The notes under the pieces are model-generated. The model was not told the DNA's origin. It saw only the letters and a list, made by a program, of their open reading frames with translations, and searched no databases. A stretch of 64,000 bases of DNA from Culex pipiens pallens (Eukaryota; Arthropoda; Insecta; Diptera; Culicidae). Shown piece by piece: positions 1 through 11,960 of this stretch. Position 1 is the stretch's first letter; the number at the start of each line of letters is the position of its first letter. The stretch covers positions 74,097,736 to 74,161,735 of the forward strand of contig NC_068937.1 in assembly GCF_016801865.2 (NCBI RefSeq), read 5' to 3'. The translations under genes and the position numbers were made by a program.

Positions 1-734
1 GACCCGGGCAGAAAGTTGCATCTTGGAAAAATCTACCCATGTTCGTAAAAACACGAACAAGTCAAGTTCACCCCAGGGTATGGTTAAGAGATAACCGAAC
101 ATGGCCACGAACATAAATTGTTCGAGGCGTATCTGCGAAAAATCTTGTTGAGTTTATTTGACCAACAATGCCACATCAAGTTGAGTTTATAGTAGCAAAC
201 AACTGAAATCTTCCAAAAATCATATCAAGTTCATTAAGTAGATTTTGATCCCAAAAATAATTTTATTGGTTTTTAATGCACCCCGCCACAATTCGGACCC
301 CCCCCCCTTCTTCCTCTTCACAAATATGAGTAATATTGCAGGAATATACGCACTTACATCAAAACAAGATTTTTCAAAGTTGAAAAATTATTTTACTTTA
401 AAAACTCATTAAAAAATTGTGGAGTAAGCGTTGAATTGCCAAAATGTCACAATAATTTTCCAAATCACGCAAAATCCAAATTTCCATTTTTTTAAATTAA
501 AAATAAATGTTTATGAAAATATTCCTAAAATTGCATAAGTCCAAAAATCCACAAAAAATTTCAAAAAGCCTGGTAATGTTTCTTATCAAAATAATTTTTC
601 AAAATGTTGAAAATTTTTCAACTGGCTGAGAGCAAAAATTTCGCAAAGTCCTGAAAAACTAATAAATTCTACCAAAAATCTTGTCGTGATACGGATCCCG
701 TAAATTTTCTAAGTGCCGGAACGATTTTTCTAGG

Positions 735-759
735 GTGTGTGTGTGTGTGTGTGTGTGTG
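735..759. repeat. TG dinucleotide run
   Basis: Twelve or so uninterrupted GT units sit exactly at the left edge of the retroposed insertion, consistent with a simple-repeat 3' tail of a minus-strand retroposon. Confidence 0.85.
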
Positions 760-1059
760 GTCCAATCCAATACCCGCTAACCGGTAGCGAAATTATGGGA
801 AAGTATAATTTGTATCAGACTGTGTACATGCCGAATGCTGATACAGCTTATCTCAGTCCCGGGTATTAGGTGGTGATAGCCCTCGCGCTGCTTCCAACGA
901 CCCATTTCAGAATGACAGAGCTCCTTGCGGTCCAATTCCGAGGTCGCTGGGCATTGTTCGGCCCCGCCTAAACATAGAAGCAAGCATCTGAAGGAAACTC
1001 GATCTATATTTAGACTTCCAATCCCCTCAGGCAAATCAGGGATCAGCGCGTATTTAATA

Positions 1060-2390
1060 GGGTACGTTATCCATTAGTGGACCCCTTTCCTATAGTGGAC
1101 CCTCTGAAGGGTTTTTAATGGAAAATTCAATAAAATCACAATTTCAAGCGTGTTGTTGTCTACAAATCTTTTATTTGGCATGTTCAGCATCATTTAGAAC
1201 AATGATGACTGACATTGAATTGTCCTTTTCACCAAAATAAGTGTTTTGAGTTCGACATCTGAAATCAGCCATGGCCACTAGCATTTTCACAACAAAACTG
1301 CATTTATATTTTATGATTGAATTAACCATCCAATCATTTTTTGACTGATTATTTAACTTCAGCAAGTCGAAATAATGTAAGTTTAAGGATATTTACTAAA
1401 ATAAAGCGAAGAAATGCAATTTTCTAGCAAAAATTATGGGGGTCCAATATAGGACAACGAAAATCCAAACTTTTCCAAAAGTGGACCCCTGTAAATTAAA
1501 CCTTCAAAAATTATGAAACCTGTGTATTCAAGCAAAAGTTTCTCTAAAACATACAATAAATGCTTGTTGTTATCAACCTAAACGCATATTTTTTTCAATT
1601 ATGAGTATAAATATAGCTGTTTTCATGTTAAAAGTACCAATAATGCTGAAGCCGTAAGAATTTATAATTAATCAAAACTATAGTTAATTGTACTTAACTG
1701 AAGCACCATAATTGCAGTTTGAAATGATATTTTATAATAATAAATCAACAACAAAACATTCTTTTTCCAATAAACATGCGTGGTTTTATCAGCAACTGTA
1801 AACAATTCTATTGTTTAGTATCGGTCAACCATTTATGTAATTAATATGGAAAAATTTGCATCAGGATTACTTTTTTTAAATTATTTTTATGTTTACAGTG
1901 GTTTTTGAGACGTTTTCTCTGATCTTTTTCGGAAACAAATGTGTTTAAATGTCTGTTTGGTTTTTTGTAGTTTAAAGCCAAATTTGTTAACAAAAAATAT
2001 TTGTTTATGATGAAATGTGAGCAAAATACATCTTTTATTCATTATATCTATCATTAGACCTACACCATGCATCAAAACATCAAATATCGGTTAAATTTGG
2101 TATAAAAATAACAGTTTGCCTATAGTGGACCCGGGTCCACAATCGGATTATGGACCCGGGTCCACTATAGGAAAAGGGGGTCCACAACAGGCAAAAAAAA
2201 CTTTTTTTTTCAATTGGCTATTTTCTGCTCAAAAACAAATAACTGATGAAAAAAATAGTCAAAACTGTTCGAAAGACTTCAGTTTTCATTGTTTTGTACA
2301 AAGGGTTATGAAAAAGTGCTTAAAATATTGAAAATTTGTGAAAAATGTGCTTCGGCTCTACTAGGGGGTCCACTAATGGTTAAAATACCC
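1060..2390. mobile_element. Nonautonomous TA-flanked DNA element with GTGGACCC repeats
   Basis: It is flanked by TA on both sides (1,058-1,059 and 2,391-2,392). The ends are inverted over about 26 bp with three mismatches (left GGGTACGTTATCC, right complement GGGTATTTTAACC, both then CATTAGTGGACCCC). Copies of GTGGACCC or its complement recur near 1,080, 1,097, 1,482, 2,123, 2,135, 2,150, 2,180 and 2,367. Repeated subterminal motifs are typical of transposase-binding sites. There is no transposase ORF, and the source family was not identified. Confidence 0.65.
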
Positions 2391-2576
2391 TAATATAAGA
2401 AGAAGAGATAACATGTTTCAACACTACGGATCAATTCACTGCTAGAGTGTAAACCTTCTGATGACCGACTGCTTAGCGTCCCAGACCACCACCAATCCAA
2501 AGGTGTGAGTTCGAATCCCACCTGATTCATTTTAGTTTTTATTCATATTCAACTTCCTGATTCCAAATTTCAAAGG

Positions 2577-2655
2577 TATCGACCGGGATTTGATCCCTGA
2601 ACCTTCTGCTTGGGAGACAGAAGTCGTAACCATTAAGCCACGGAGCCGGTTGAAT
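2577..2655 (-). other. tRNA-like sequence, probable SINE head
   Basis: On the minus strand an A-box-like TGGCTTAATGG is followed about 40 bases later by a B-box-like GATCAAATCCC, with a CTTCTG/CAGAAG stem between them. The acceptor stem does not pair well, and the sequence lies inside a retroposed insert. It is read as a SINE promoter and not as a functional tRNA gene. A second, weaker tRNA-like piece on the plus strand (about 2,450-2,530) has the B-box-like GAGTTCGAATCCC. Confidence 0.45.
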
Positions 2656-3330
2656 GGGACTTGGTTCTCTGTATGGATTTTTGCGAGATGAGAGCAGAGG
2701 ACAACAATCATCTCAACGTTTCCACTTTACCCGGGCTAACGACCGGCAGTTCCAGTTCACGATGATTTCCCTTCATATGTTAAAAACCACTTATGATTTT
2801 GGAACATATTCCGTTTGTCAACGTTTCCTGTCATTACTGGCGGGGAAAATCTACGTGGAATCAGCTGTGCAGACCTCATGTGTGACAGGAATGCAGGTTG
2901 AGCGACTCCCACGGGCCGGAACGATTTTTCTAGGGGGTATATCAATAATTATTAAAAACCGACTTTCGAATTTCAAAATTTCAATGAAGACGTTTTGTCA
3001 GGGACATTATTTTAGGAACAAACTGATGTTTTTTTCAAAAATCGGACGAAAATTTCCTGTAATTTCGTCGATTTTTCCGAAATTTTGGTTCAAAGCAAAA
3101 ATAAACATCAAAATATTTTATCATGTTTCCAAATTCCCAAAAAATTTCTAAGTCACAATTTTTTTTCGGTTTCCTCATCTCGAAAAATTTCTAAGTGTTG
3201 AAAATATTTTACTGGCCGAAAGCCAAAATTTGGCTAAGTCCAAAAAATCAAATAAATTCTACCAAAAATCTTGTCGTGATACGGATCCCGTAAATTTTCT
3301 AAGTGCCGGAACGATTTTTGTAGGGGGTAT

Positions 3331-4009
3331 TAGGGTGTAATATGGTTGTATGGAAAAAAATAAAGTGGTCCAAATTTAGCGAGCACAGGAATTTTTCAGT
3401 TCCTTTTGGGGTCCTAAACAATTCCCCAAAGTTTGGGAACGATTGGTTTAGTCCTCACTTTGCGCAAAGCGATTCAATTTTCCATATAAATTTGTATGGG
3501 AAAAAACATTTTTTTGGATTTTAATATTTATAAAATCCACGTTTCACGCTGTACTAAAACCGGATTCATATTCGGATGCTCTGGAATGTGCTCTACAACT
3601 TTCCCGAAGAGAGTATGGTGGTAACTTGCTCCTATAAACAGATACAGCGTTTTCAAAACTCGTCTAAAACGTGTTTTTTGATCGAAAATCACGTTTTAGA
3701 CGAGTTTTGAGGACGCTGTATCTTCTTTCAGCGACAAGCTAGCACCATACTCTCTTCGGGAAAGTTGTAGAGCACATTCCAGAGCATCCGAATGTGAATC
3801 CGGTTTTAGTACAGCGTGAAACGTGGATTTTATAAATATCAAAATCCAAAAAAATGGTTTTTCCCATACAAATTTATATGGAAAATTGAATCGCTTTGCG
3901 CAATGTGAGGACTGAACCAATCGTTCTCAAACTTTGGGGAGTTGTTTAGAACCCCAAAAGGAACTGAAAAATTGCTGTGCTGGAAAATCGATTTTCATAT
4001 TACACCCTA
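3331..4009. mobile_element. Hairpin hAT-like MITE, copy 1 (679 bp)
   Basis: The ends are TAGGGTGTAATATG and its inverse. The flanking AGGGGGTAT is present on both sides (3,322-3,330 and 4,010-4,018), while uninterrupted modules elsewhere have it once. The interior is a near-perfect hairpin about 320 bp long on each side, folding at 3,655-3,705 around CGTTTTAGACGAGTTTTGA. An 8-9 bp duplication with a TAGGG end suggests the hAT superfamily. It has no transposase. Confidence 0.8.
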
Positions 4010-4543
4010 AGGGGGTATATCAATAATTATTAAAAACCGACTTTCGAATTTCAAAATTTCAATGAAGACGTTTTGTTAGGGACATTATTTTAGGAACAAA
4101 CTGATGTTTTTGTAAAAATCGGACAAAAATTTCCTGCAATTTCGTCGATTTTTCCGAAATTCTGGTTCAAAGCAAAAATAAACATCAAAATAATTTATCA
4201 TGTTTCCAAACTCCCAAAAAATTTCTAAGTCCCAAAAAAATGCTTTTTCTATAAAAGTAAAGAATTGAAAAATATACGCAAAAATGTCAAAGTCCAGCAT
4301 AAATAAAATCAAACTTTAAAATATCAGCTCATGAAAATTATTCTAAGTGTCGGAAATTGAAAATTATGTCAGTGACTGCTAATTTTTCTAAGTCCAGCAT
4401 AAATTTGAAATAAAGTCAAAATAATCATTTCATGATGTTCGGGTGAAATTTTGGAAAAAATAAAATTTTCGAAATTTTTGCTAAGTCCAAAAAAACTACC
4501 ACTAACACCTCAATATCAACTGTAGAAAATGCAGGATGATCAT

Positions 4544-5222
4544 TAGGGTGTAATATGAAAATCGATTTTCCAGCACAGCAATTTTTCAGTTCCTTTTGGG
4601 GTTCTAAACAACTCCCCAAAGTTTGAGAACGATTGGTTCAGTCCTCACATTGCGCAAAGCGATTCAATTTTCCATATAAATTTGTATGGGAAAAACCATT
4701 TTTTTGGATTTTGATATTTATAAAATCCACGTTTCACGCTGTACTAAAACCGGATTCACATTCGGATGCTCTGGAATGTGCTCTACAACTTTCCCGAAGA
4801 GAGTATGGTGCTAGCTTGTCGCTGAAAGAAGATACAGCGTCCTCAAAACTCGTCTAAAACGTGATTTTCGATCAAAAAACACGTTTTAGACGAGTTTTGA
4901 AAACGCTGTATCTGTTTATAGGAGCAAGTTACCACCATACTCTCTTCGGGAAAGTTGTAGAGCACATTCCAGAGCATCCGAATATGAATCCGGTTTTAGT
5001 ACAGCGTGAAACGTGGATTTTATAAATATTAAAATCCAAAAAAATGTTTTTTCCCATACAAATTTATATGGAAAATTGAATCGCTTTGCGCAAAGTGAGG
5101 ACTAAACCAATCGTTCCCAAACTTTGGGGAATTGTTTAGGACCCCTAAAGGAACTGAAAAATTCCTGTGCTCGCTAAATTTGGACCACTTTATTTTTTTC
5201 CATACAACCATATTACACCCTA
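4544..5222. mobile_element. Hairpin hAT-like MITE, copy 2 (679 bp, inverted)
   Basis: This has the same length and nearly the same sequence as the copy at 3,331 but in the opposite orientation. The duplication ATGATCAT lies at 4,536-4,543 and 5,223-5,230; the empty site is visible at about 9,184. The different target sequence shows an independent insertion or a later copy, not a simple extension of the host palindrome. Confidence 0.8.
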
Positions 5223-5455
5223 ATGATCATGGAATATACTTTCCATGATACGCAGTCGGTTTCAAAAGTCGTCATAACTCGAGGAGTTTACAGCAAGATG
5301 CGAATAAACAACCCCCGGGCGGAAAGTGAGTTGGTGGCGATAACTTCGAACTATCTTGGCTTGTTTATTCGCATCTTGCTGTAAACTCCTCGAGTTATGA
5401 CGACTTATGAAACCGACTGCGTATCATGGAAAGTATATTCCATGATCATACTGCA
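5223..5455. repeat. Centre of palindrome P1
   Basis: A local hairpin whose arms begin TGATCATGGAATATACTT and meet near 5,315. The left half is shortened: about 35 bases present in P2 are replaced by a short CCCCCGGGCGGAAAG stretch at 5,312-5,326. Confidence 0.7.
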
Positions 5456-5990
5456 TTATCTACAGTTGATATTAAGCTGTTAGTGATAGTTTTTTTGGAC
5501 TTAGCAAAAATTTCGAAAATTTTATTTTTCCAAAATTTTACCCGAACATCATGAAATGATTATTTTGACTTTATTTCAAATTTATGATGGACTTAGAAAA
5601 ATTAGCAGTCACTGACATAATTTTCAATTTCCGACACTTAGAATAATTTTCATGAGCTGATATTTTAAAGTTTGATTTTATTTATGCTGGACTTTGAAAT
5701 TTTTGCGTATATTTTTTAATTCTTTACTTTTTACAGAAAAAGCATTTTTTTGGGACTTAGAAAATTTTCGGGAGTTTGGAAACATGATAAATTATTTTGA
5801 TGTTTATTTTTGCTTTGAACCAAAATTTCAGAAAAATCGACGAAATTTCAGGAAATTTTTGTCCGATTTTTACAAAAACATCAGTTTGTTCCTAAAATAA
5901 TGTCCCTAACAAAACGTCTTCATTGAAATTTTGAAATTCGAAAGTTGGTTTTTAATAATTATTGATATACCCCCTACAAAAATCGTTCCG

Positions 5991-6773
5991 GCACTTAGAA
6001 AATTTACGGGATCCGTATCACGACAAGATTTTTGGTAGAATTTATTTGATTTTTTGGACTTAACCAAATTTTGGCTTTCGGCCAGTAAAATATTTTCAAC
6101 ACTTAGAAAATTTTCGAGAACAGGAAACTGAAAAAAAAAATTTGGGACTTAGAAATTTTTTGGGAGTTTGGAATTATGACAAATTATTTTGATGTTTATT
6201 TTTGCTTTGAACCAAAATTTCGGAAAAATCATCGAAATTACAGGAAATTTTTGTCCGATTTTTACAAAAACATCAGTTTGTTCATAAAATAATGTCCCTA
6301 ACAAAACGTCTTCATTGAAATTTTGAAATTCGAAAGTTGGTTTTTAATAATTATTGATATACCCCCTACAAAAATCGTTCCGGTACTTAGAAAATTTACG
6401 GGATCCATATCACGACAAGATTTTTGGTAGAATTTATTTGATTTTTTGGACTTAGCAAAATTATGGCTTTCGGCCAGTAAAATATTTTAAACACTTAGAA
6501 ATTTTTCGAGATGGGGAAACCAAAAAAAAATTTGGGACTTAGAAAATTTTTGGGAGTTTGGAAACATGACAAATTATTTTGATGTTTATTTTTGCTTTGA
6601 ACCAAAATTTCGGAAAAATCGTCGAAATTACAGGAAATTTTCGTCCGATTTTTACAAAAACATCAGTTTGTTCCTAAAAAAATGTCCCTAACAAAACGTC
6701 TTCATTGAAATTTTGAAATTCGAGAGTCGGTTTTTAATAATTATTGATATACCCCCTACAAAAATCGTTCCGG
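5991..6773. repeat. Tandem ~390-bp modules in the P1 right arm
   Basis: The junction motif TCGTTCCGG followed by ACTT recurs at about 5,991, 6,383 and 6,773, a spacing of 390-392 bp. Each module ends in ATTGATATACCCCCTAC and contains several GGACTTAG motifs. The same module recurs in P2 (10,162 and 10,552) and, inverted, in the left arms (for example 2,936-3,320 and 8,275-8,660). The module, not the whole palindrome, seems to be the unit of amplification. Confidence 0.75.
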
Positions 6774-7644
6774 CACTTCGAAAATTTACGGGATCCGTAT
6801 CACGACAAGATTTTTGGTAGAATTTATTAGATTTTCAGGACTTTGCGAAATTTTTGCTCTCAGCCAGTTGAATATTTTTCAACATTTTGAAAAATTATTT
6901 TGATAAGAAACATTACCAGGCTTTTTGAAATTTTTTGTGGATTTTTGGACTTATGCAATTTTAGGAATATTTTCATAAACATTTATTTTTAATTAAAAAA
7001 AATGGAAATAGAGACTTTGGATTTTTCGTAATTTGGAAAATTATTGTGACATTTTGGCAATTCAACGCTTTCTCCACAATTTTTTAATGAGTTTTTAAAG
7101 TAAAATAATTATTCAACTTTGAAAAATCTTGTTTTGATGTAAGTGCGTATATTCCTGCAATATTACTCATATTTGTGAAGAGGAAGAAGGGGGGGGGGGG
7201 GTCTGAATTGTGGCGGGGTGCATTAAAAATTAATAAAATTATTTTTGGGATCAAAATCTACTTTATGAACTTGATATGATTTTTGGAAGATTTCAGTTGT
7301 TTGCTACTATAAACTCAACTTGATGTGGCATTGTTGGTCAAATAAACTCAACAAGATTTTAAGAGAGGTTAAGAGATAACCGAACATGGCCACGAACATA
7401 AATTGTTCGAGGTGTATCTGCGAAAAATCTTGTTGAGTTTATTTGACCAACAATGCCACATCAAGTTGAGTTTATAGTAGCAAACAACTGAAATCTTCCA
7501 AAAATCATATCAAGTTCATAAAGTAGATTTTGATCCCAAAAATAATTTTATTGGTTTTTAATGCACCCCGCCACTATTCAGACCCCCCCCCCCCCTTCTT
7601 TCTCTTCACAAATATGAGTAATATTGCAGGAATTTACGCACTTA

Positions 7645-7884
7645 GGGGAAATTCTCGTATGTTTGGCAGGTTAAGCACTCGCTCCTAATTCCATCCAATT
7701 TGCTGATTTTCACTATTTGAACAAGTAATTTTGCAAAACTTTTGATAGAAACTTGCTTGCTCACTTCCTGTTGAGTTATTTGTCATTTGATTTCAGTTGA
7801 AAACGCTTTTAATTAGCTTTAATTGAATGTCAAAGTTCTGACCTGCCATCATTAGAGGCACGCTGGAATAAGATGCTGTTCCCC
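7645..7884. mobile_element. TA-flanked MITE (240 bp)
   Basis: TA lies on both sides (7,643-7,644 and 7,885-7,886) and the ends are GGGGAA and TTCCCC. The same arm sequence without the insert (GCACTTACATCAAAAC) occurs at 350-365. The inverted repeat is very short and there is no ORF. A Tc1/mariner-type target is likely. Confidence 0.75.
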
Positions 7885-9185
7885 TACATCAAAACAAGAT
7901 TTTTCAAAGTTGAAAAATTATTTTACTTTAAAAACTCATTAAAAAATTGTGGAGAAAGCGTTGAATTGCCAAAATGTCACAATAATTTTCCAAATCACGC
8001 AAAATCCAAAGTCTCTATATTCCATTTTATTAAATTAAAAATAAAAGTCTATGAAAATATTCCTAAAATTGCATAAGTCCAAAAATCCACAGTAAAATTT
8101 CAAAAAGCCTGGTAATGTTTCTTATCAAAATAATTTTTCAAAATGTTGAAAAATATTCAACTGGCTGAGAGCAAAAATTCCGCAAAGTCCTGAAAATCAA
8201 ATAAATTCTACCAAAAATCATGTCGTGATACGGATCCCGTAAATTTTCTAAGTGCCGGAACGATTTTTGTGGGGGTATATCAATAATCATTAAAAACCAA
8301 CTTTCGTATTTCAAAATTTCAATGAAGACGTTTTGTTAGGGACATTATTTTAGGAACAAACTGATGTTTTTGTAAAAATTGGACGAAAATTTCCTGTAAT
8401 TTCGACGATTTTTCCGAAATTTTGGTTCAAAGCAAAAATAAACATCAAAATAATTTATCATGTTTCCAAACTCCCAAAAAAATTCTAAGTCCCAATTTTT
8501 TTTCAGTTTCCTGTTCTCGAAAAATTTCTAAGTGTTGAAAATATTTTACTGGGCAAAAGCCAAAATTTTGCTAAGTCCAAAAAATCGAATAAGTTCTACC
8601 AAAAATCTTGTCGTGATACGGATCCCATAAATTTTCTAAGTGCCGGAACGATTTTTGTAGGAGGTATATCAATAATTATTAAAAACCGACTTTCGAATTT
8701 AAAAATTTCAATGAAGACGTTTTGTTAGGGACATTATTTTAGGAACAAACTGATGTTTTTGTAAAAATCGGACAAAAATTTCCTGTAATTTCGTCGATTT
8801 TTCCGAAATTTTGGTTCAAAGCAAAAATAAACATCAAAATAATTTATCATGTTTCCAACCTCCTGAAAATTTTCTAAGTCCCAAAAAAATGCTTTTTCTG
8901 TAAAAAGTAAAGAATTAAAAAATATACGCAAAAATTTCAAAGTCCAGCATAAATAAAATCAAACTTTAAAATATCAGCTCATGAAAATTATTCTAAGTGT
9001 CGGAAATTGAAAACTCTGTCAGTGACTGCAAATTTTTCTAAGTCTAGCATAAATTTGAAATAAAGTCAAAATAATCATTTCATGATGTTCGGGTAAAATT
9101 TTGGAAAAAATAAAATTTTCGAAATTTTTGCTAAGTCCAAAAAAACTACCACTAACAGCTCAATATCAACTGTAGATAATGCAGT

Positions 9186-9637
9186 ATGATCATGGAATAT
9201 ACTTTCCATGATACGCAGTCGGTTTCATAAGCCGTCATAACTCGAGGAGTTTACAGCAAGATGCGAATAAACAAGCCAAGATAGTTCGAAGTTATCGCCA
9301 CCAACTCACTTTCAGTGAGTGAGTGAGTGAGTGAGTGAGTTGGTGGCGATAACTTCGAACTATCTTGGCTTGTTTATTCGCATCTTGCTGTAAACTCCTC
9401 GAGTTATGACGGCTTATGAAACCGACTGCGTATCATGGAAAGTATATTCCATGATCATACTGCATTATCTACTTTCAGTGAGTGAGTGAGTGAGTGAGTG
9501 AGTTGGTGGCGATAACTTCGAACTATCTTGGCTTGTTTATTCGCATCTTGCTGTAAACTCCTCGAGTTATGACGGCTTATGAAACCGACTGCGTATCATG
9601 GAAAGTATATTCCATGATCATACTGCATTATCTACAG
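9186..9637. repeat. Centre of palindrome P2 with a 163-bp direct duplication
   Basis: The hairpin meets at a GAGT tetranucleotide run (9,313-9,339). The segment from this run to the end of the hairpin (about 9,311-9,473) is then repeated directly at 9,474-9,637, so the centre has one left half and two right halves. Confidence 0.75.
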
Positions 9638-11276
9638 TTGATATTGAGCTGTTAGTGGTAGTTTTTTTGGACTTAGCAAAAATTTCGAAAATTTTATTTT
9701 TCCAAAATTTTACCCGAACATCATGAAATGATTATTTTGACTTTATTTCAAATTTATGATGGACTTAGAAAAATTAGCAGTCACTGACATAATTTTCAAT
9801 TTCCGACACTTAGAATAATTTTCATGCTGATATTTTAAAGTTTGATTTTATTTATGCTGGACTTTGAAATTTTTGCGTATATTTTTTTAATTCTTTACTT
9901 TTTACAGAAAAAGCATTTTTTTGGGACTTAGAAAATTTTCGGGAGTTTGGAAACATGATAAATTGTTTTGATGTTTATTTTTGCTTTGAACCAAAATTTC
10001 GGAAAAATCATCGAAATTACAGGAAATTTTTGTCCGATTTTTACAAAAACATCAGTTTGTTCCTAAAATAATGTCCCTAACAAAACGTCTTCATTGAAAT
10101 TTTGAAATTCGAAAGTTGGTTTTTAATAATTATTGATATACCCCCTACAAAAATCGTTCCGGTACTTAGAAAATTTACGGGATCCATATCACGACAAGAT
10201 TTTTGGTAGAATTTATTTGATTTTTTGGACTTAGCAAAATTATGGCTTTCGGCCAGTAAAATATTTTCAACACTTAGAAATTTTTCGAGATGGGGAAACC
10301 AAAAAAAAATTTGGGACTTAGAAAATTTTTGGGAGTTTGGAAACATGACAAATTATTTTGATGTTTATTTTTGCTTTGAACCAAAATTTCGGAAAATTCG
10401 TCGAAATTACAGGAAATTTTCGTCCGATTTTTACAAAAACATCAGTTTGTTCCTAAAATAATGTCCCTAACAAAACGTCTTCATTGAAATTTTGAAATTC
10501 GAGAGTCGGTTTTTAATAATTATTGATATACCCCCTACAAAAATCGTTCCGGCACTTAGAAAATTTACGGGATCCTTATCACGACAAGATTTTTGGTAGA
10601 ATTTATTAGATTTTCAGGACTTTGCGAAATTTTTGCTCTCAGCCAGTTGAAAAATTTTCAACATTTTGAAAAAATATTTTGATAAGAAACATTACCAGGC
10701 TTTTTGAAATTTTTTGTGGATTTTTGGACTTATGCAATTTTAGGAATATTTTCATAAACATTTATTTTTAATTAAAAAAAATGGAAATAGGGACTTTGGA
10801 TTTTTCGTGATTTGGAAAATTATTGTGACATTTTGGCAATTCAACGCTTTCTCCACAATTTTTTAATGAGTTTTTAAAGTAAAATATTTTTTCAACTTTG
10901 AAAAATCTTGTTTTGATGTAAGTGCGTATATACCTGCAATATTACTCATATTTGTGAAGAGGAAGAAGGGGGGGGGGTCTGAATTGTGGCGGGGTGCATT
11001 AAAAACCAATAAAATTATTTTTGGGATCAAAATCTACTTTATGAACTTGATATGATTTTTGGAAGATTTCAGTTGTTTGCTACTATAAACTCAACTTGAT
11101 GTGGCATTGTTGGTCAAATAAACTCAACAAGATTTTTCGCAGATACGCCTCGAACAATTTATGTTCGTGGCCATGTTCGGTTATCTCTTAACCATACCCT
11201 GGGGTGAACTTGACTTGTTCGTGTTTTTACGAACATGGGTAGATTTTTCCAAGATGCAACTTTCTGCCCGGGTAAT

Positions 11277-11960
11277 CAAACATAAACGCGAACATAATTT
11301 ACTCTACGCATATCAAAAAATTATCAACTTAAGTTCGTGTTGGAAACTTCAAATTATCATGCTATGGTGCGGAAAAATATCATCCATAAACATAAAATTA
11401 TCCCGACCAGTTCATTTTTTTCCTGTAAAAATATGGGCGAAAAATATCATTCAAAAACATAAAAGTATTATAACAAGTTGTGATGTTTCCAGATATTTTT
11501 TTTCTGTAATAATTTGGTTGCTTTAGAAAGCGTTATACACAGTAAGAAGATATAAGTTTTATATAGACTGTTTTTCAATTGTATTTTAATAAAACAAATT
11601 AATTTAATGATATAATGTGATTTTCTAGTAAAATTTATTTTTATTAAATAAGCCTAAAATTAAAAACTATAGCAAACAATTCAAAAATCATAGAAAATCG
11701 ATAATTGAACATTGAAATGATTCGCTTTTACCTTCATTTGAAAGCTGTTTTTGCGATCTTTCGAATGCTGTATCGAACAACTGCAAATTTTATCGTTTTA
11801 TATCAAGTTTTTGAAGAAAAACTTCGACCCTTGAAATCTACAAATTCGGAACACTTTTTTCTAACGATGTAAACAATCTTTTTTATCGCTCCAGGGGTAC
11901 ATATTTTTATAAAAATAATGACTTCACATTCTGAAACCAGTAAAACTCAGAGCAGTTCTC
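11277..11960. repeat. Inverted arm X, left copy
   Basis: Reverse complement of 24,245-25,011 with one gap of about 100 bp near 11,690. It begins directly at the CCCGGG seam with GTAATCAAACATAAACGC. The inner part contains sequence of the TA element annotated at 23,910-24,558. A 121-aa open frame in it (11,161-11,526) runs across the seam and is not considered a gene. Confidence 0.75.

Larger units (their letters stand above)
736..2914 (-). mobile_element. Retroposed insertion with 21-bp target duplication
   Basis: The 21 bases at 715-735 recur exactly at 2,915-2,935 (they begin GCCGGAACGATTTTTC). The uninterrupted version is seen at about 8,256. The insert begins with a TG run, which would be a CA-type 3' tail if the element lies on the minus strand. 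A tRNA-like head on the minus strand (2,577-2,655) agrees with that orientation. A TA-flanked DNA element (1,060-2,390) is nested inside, leaving about 850 bp of retroposon. No reverse transcriptase is present, so a SINE-like or composite nonautonomous retroposon is the best guess. Confidence 0.65.
1..7365. mobile_element. Giant palindromic element P1 (with later insertions)
   Basis: The left arm (1-5,222, interrupted) and right arm (5,456-7,365) are reverse complements around a centre at 5,231-5,455. The outer end starts ACCCGGGCAGAAAGTTGC at position 2. No coding capacity is visible. The arms are built from ~390-bp modules and carry the oriented motif CTAAGTCC on the left arm and GGACTTAG on the right. 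The right end stops at about 7,365, before the CCCGGG terminus is reached, where the next palindrome begins. The arms hold four later insertions (736-2,914, with 1,060-2,390 nested in it; 3,331-4,009; 4,544-5,222). The superfamily is unknown; it behaves like a foldback element or very large MITE. Confidence 0.75.
7366..11276. mobile_element. Giant palindromic element P2
   Basis: A second copy of the P1 family, in tandem. Its left arm starts inside the family sequence at about 7,370 and its right arm ends at 11,276 with the complete terminus, the inverse of position 2 (AACTTTCTGCCCGGGT). The centre lies at 9,186-9,637. About 90 bp of the left terminus is missing, as is the P1 right terminus, so the P1/P2 joint is a deletion or recombination seam. 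Confidence 0.7.
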
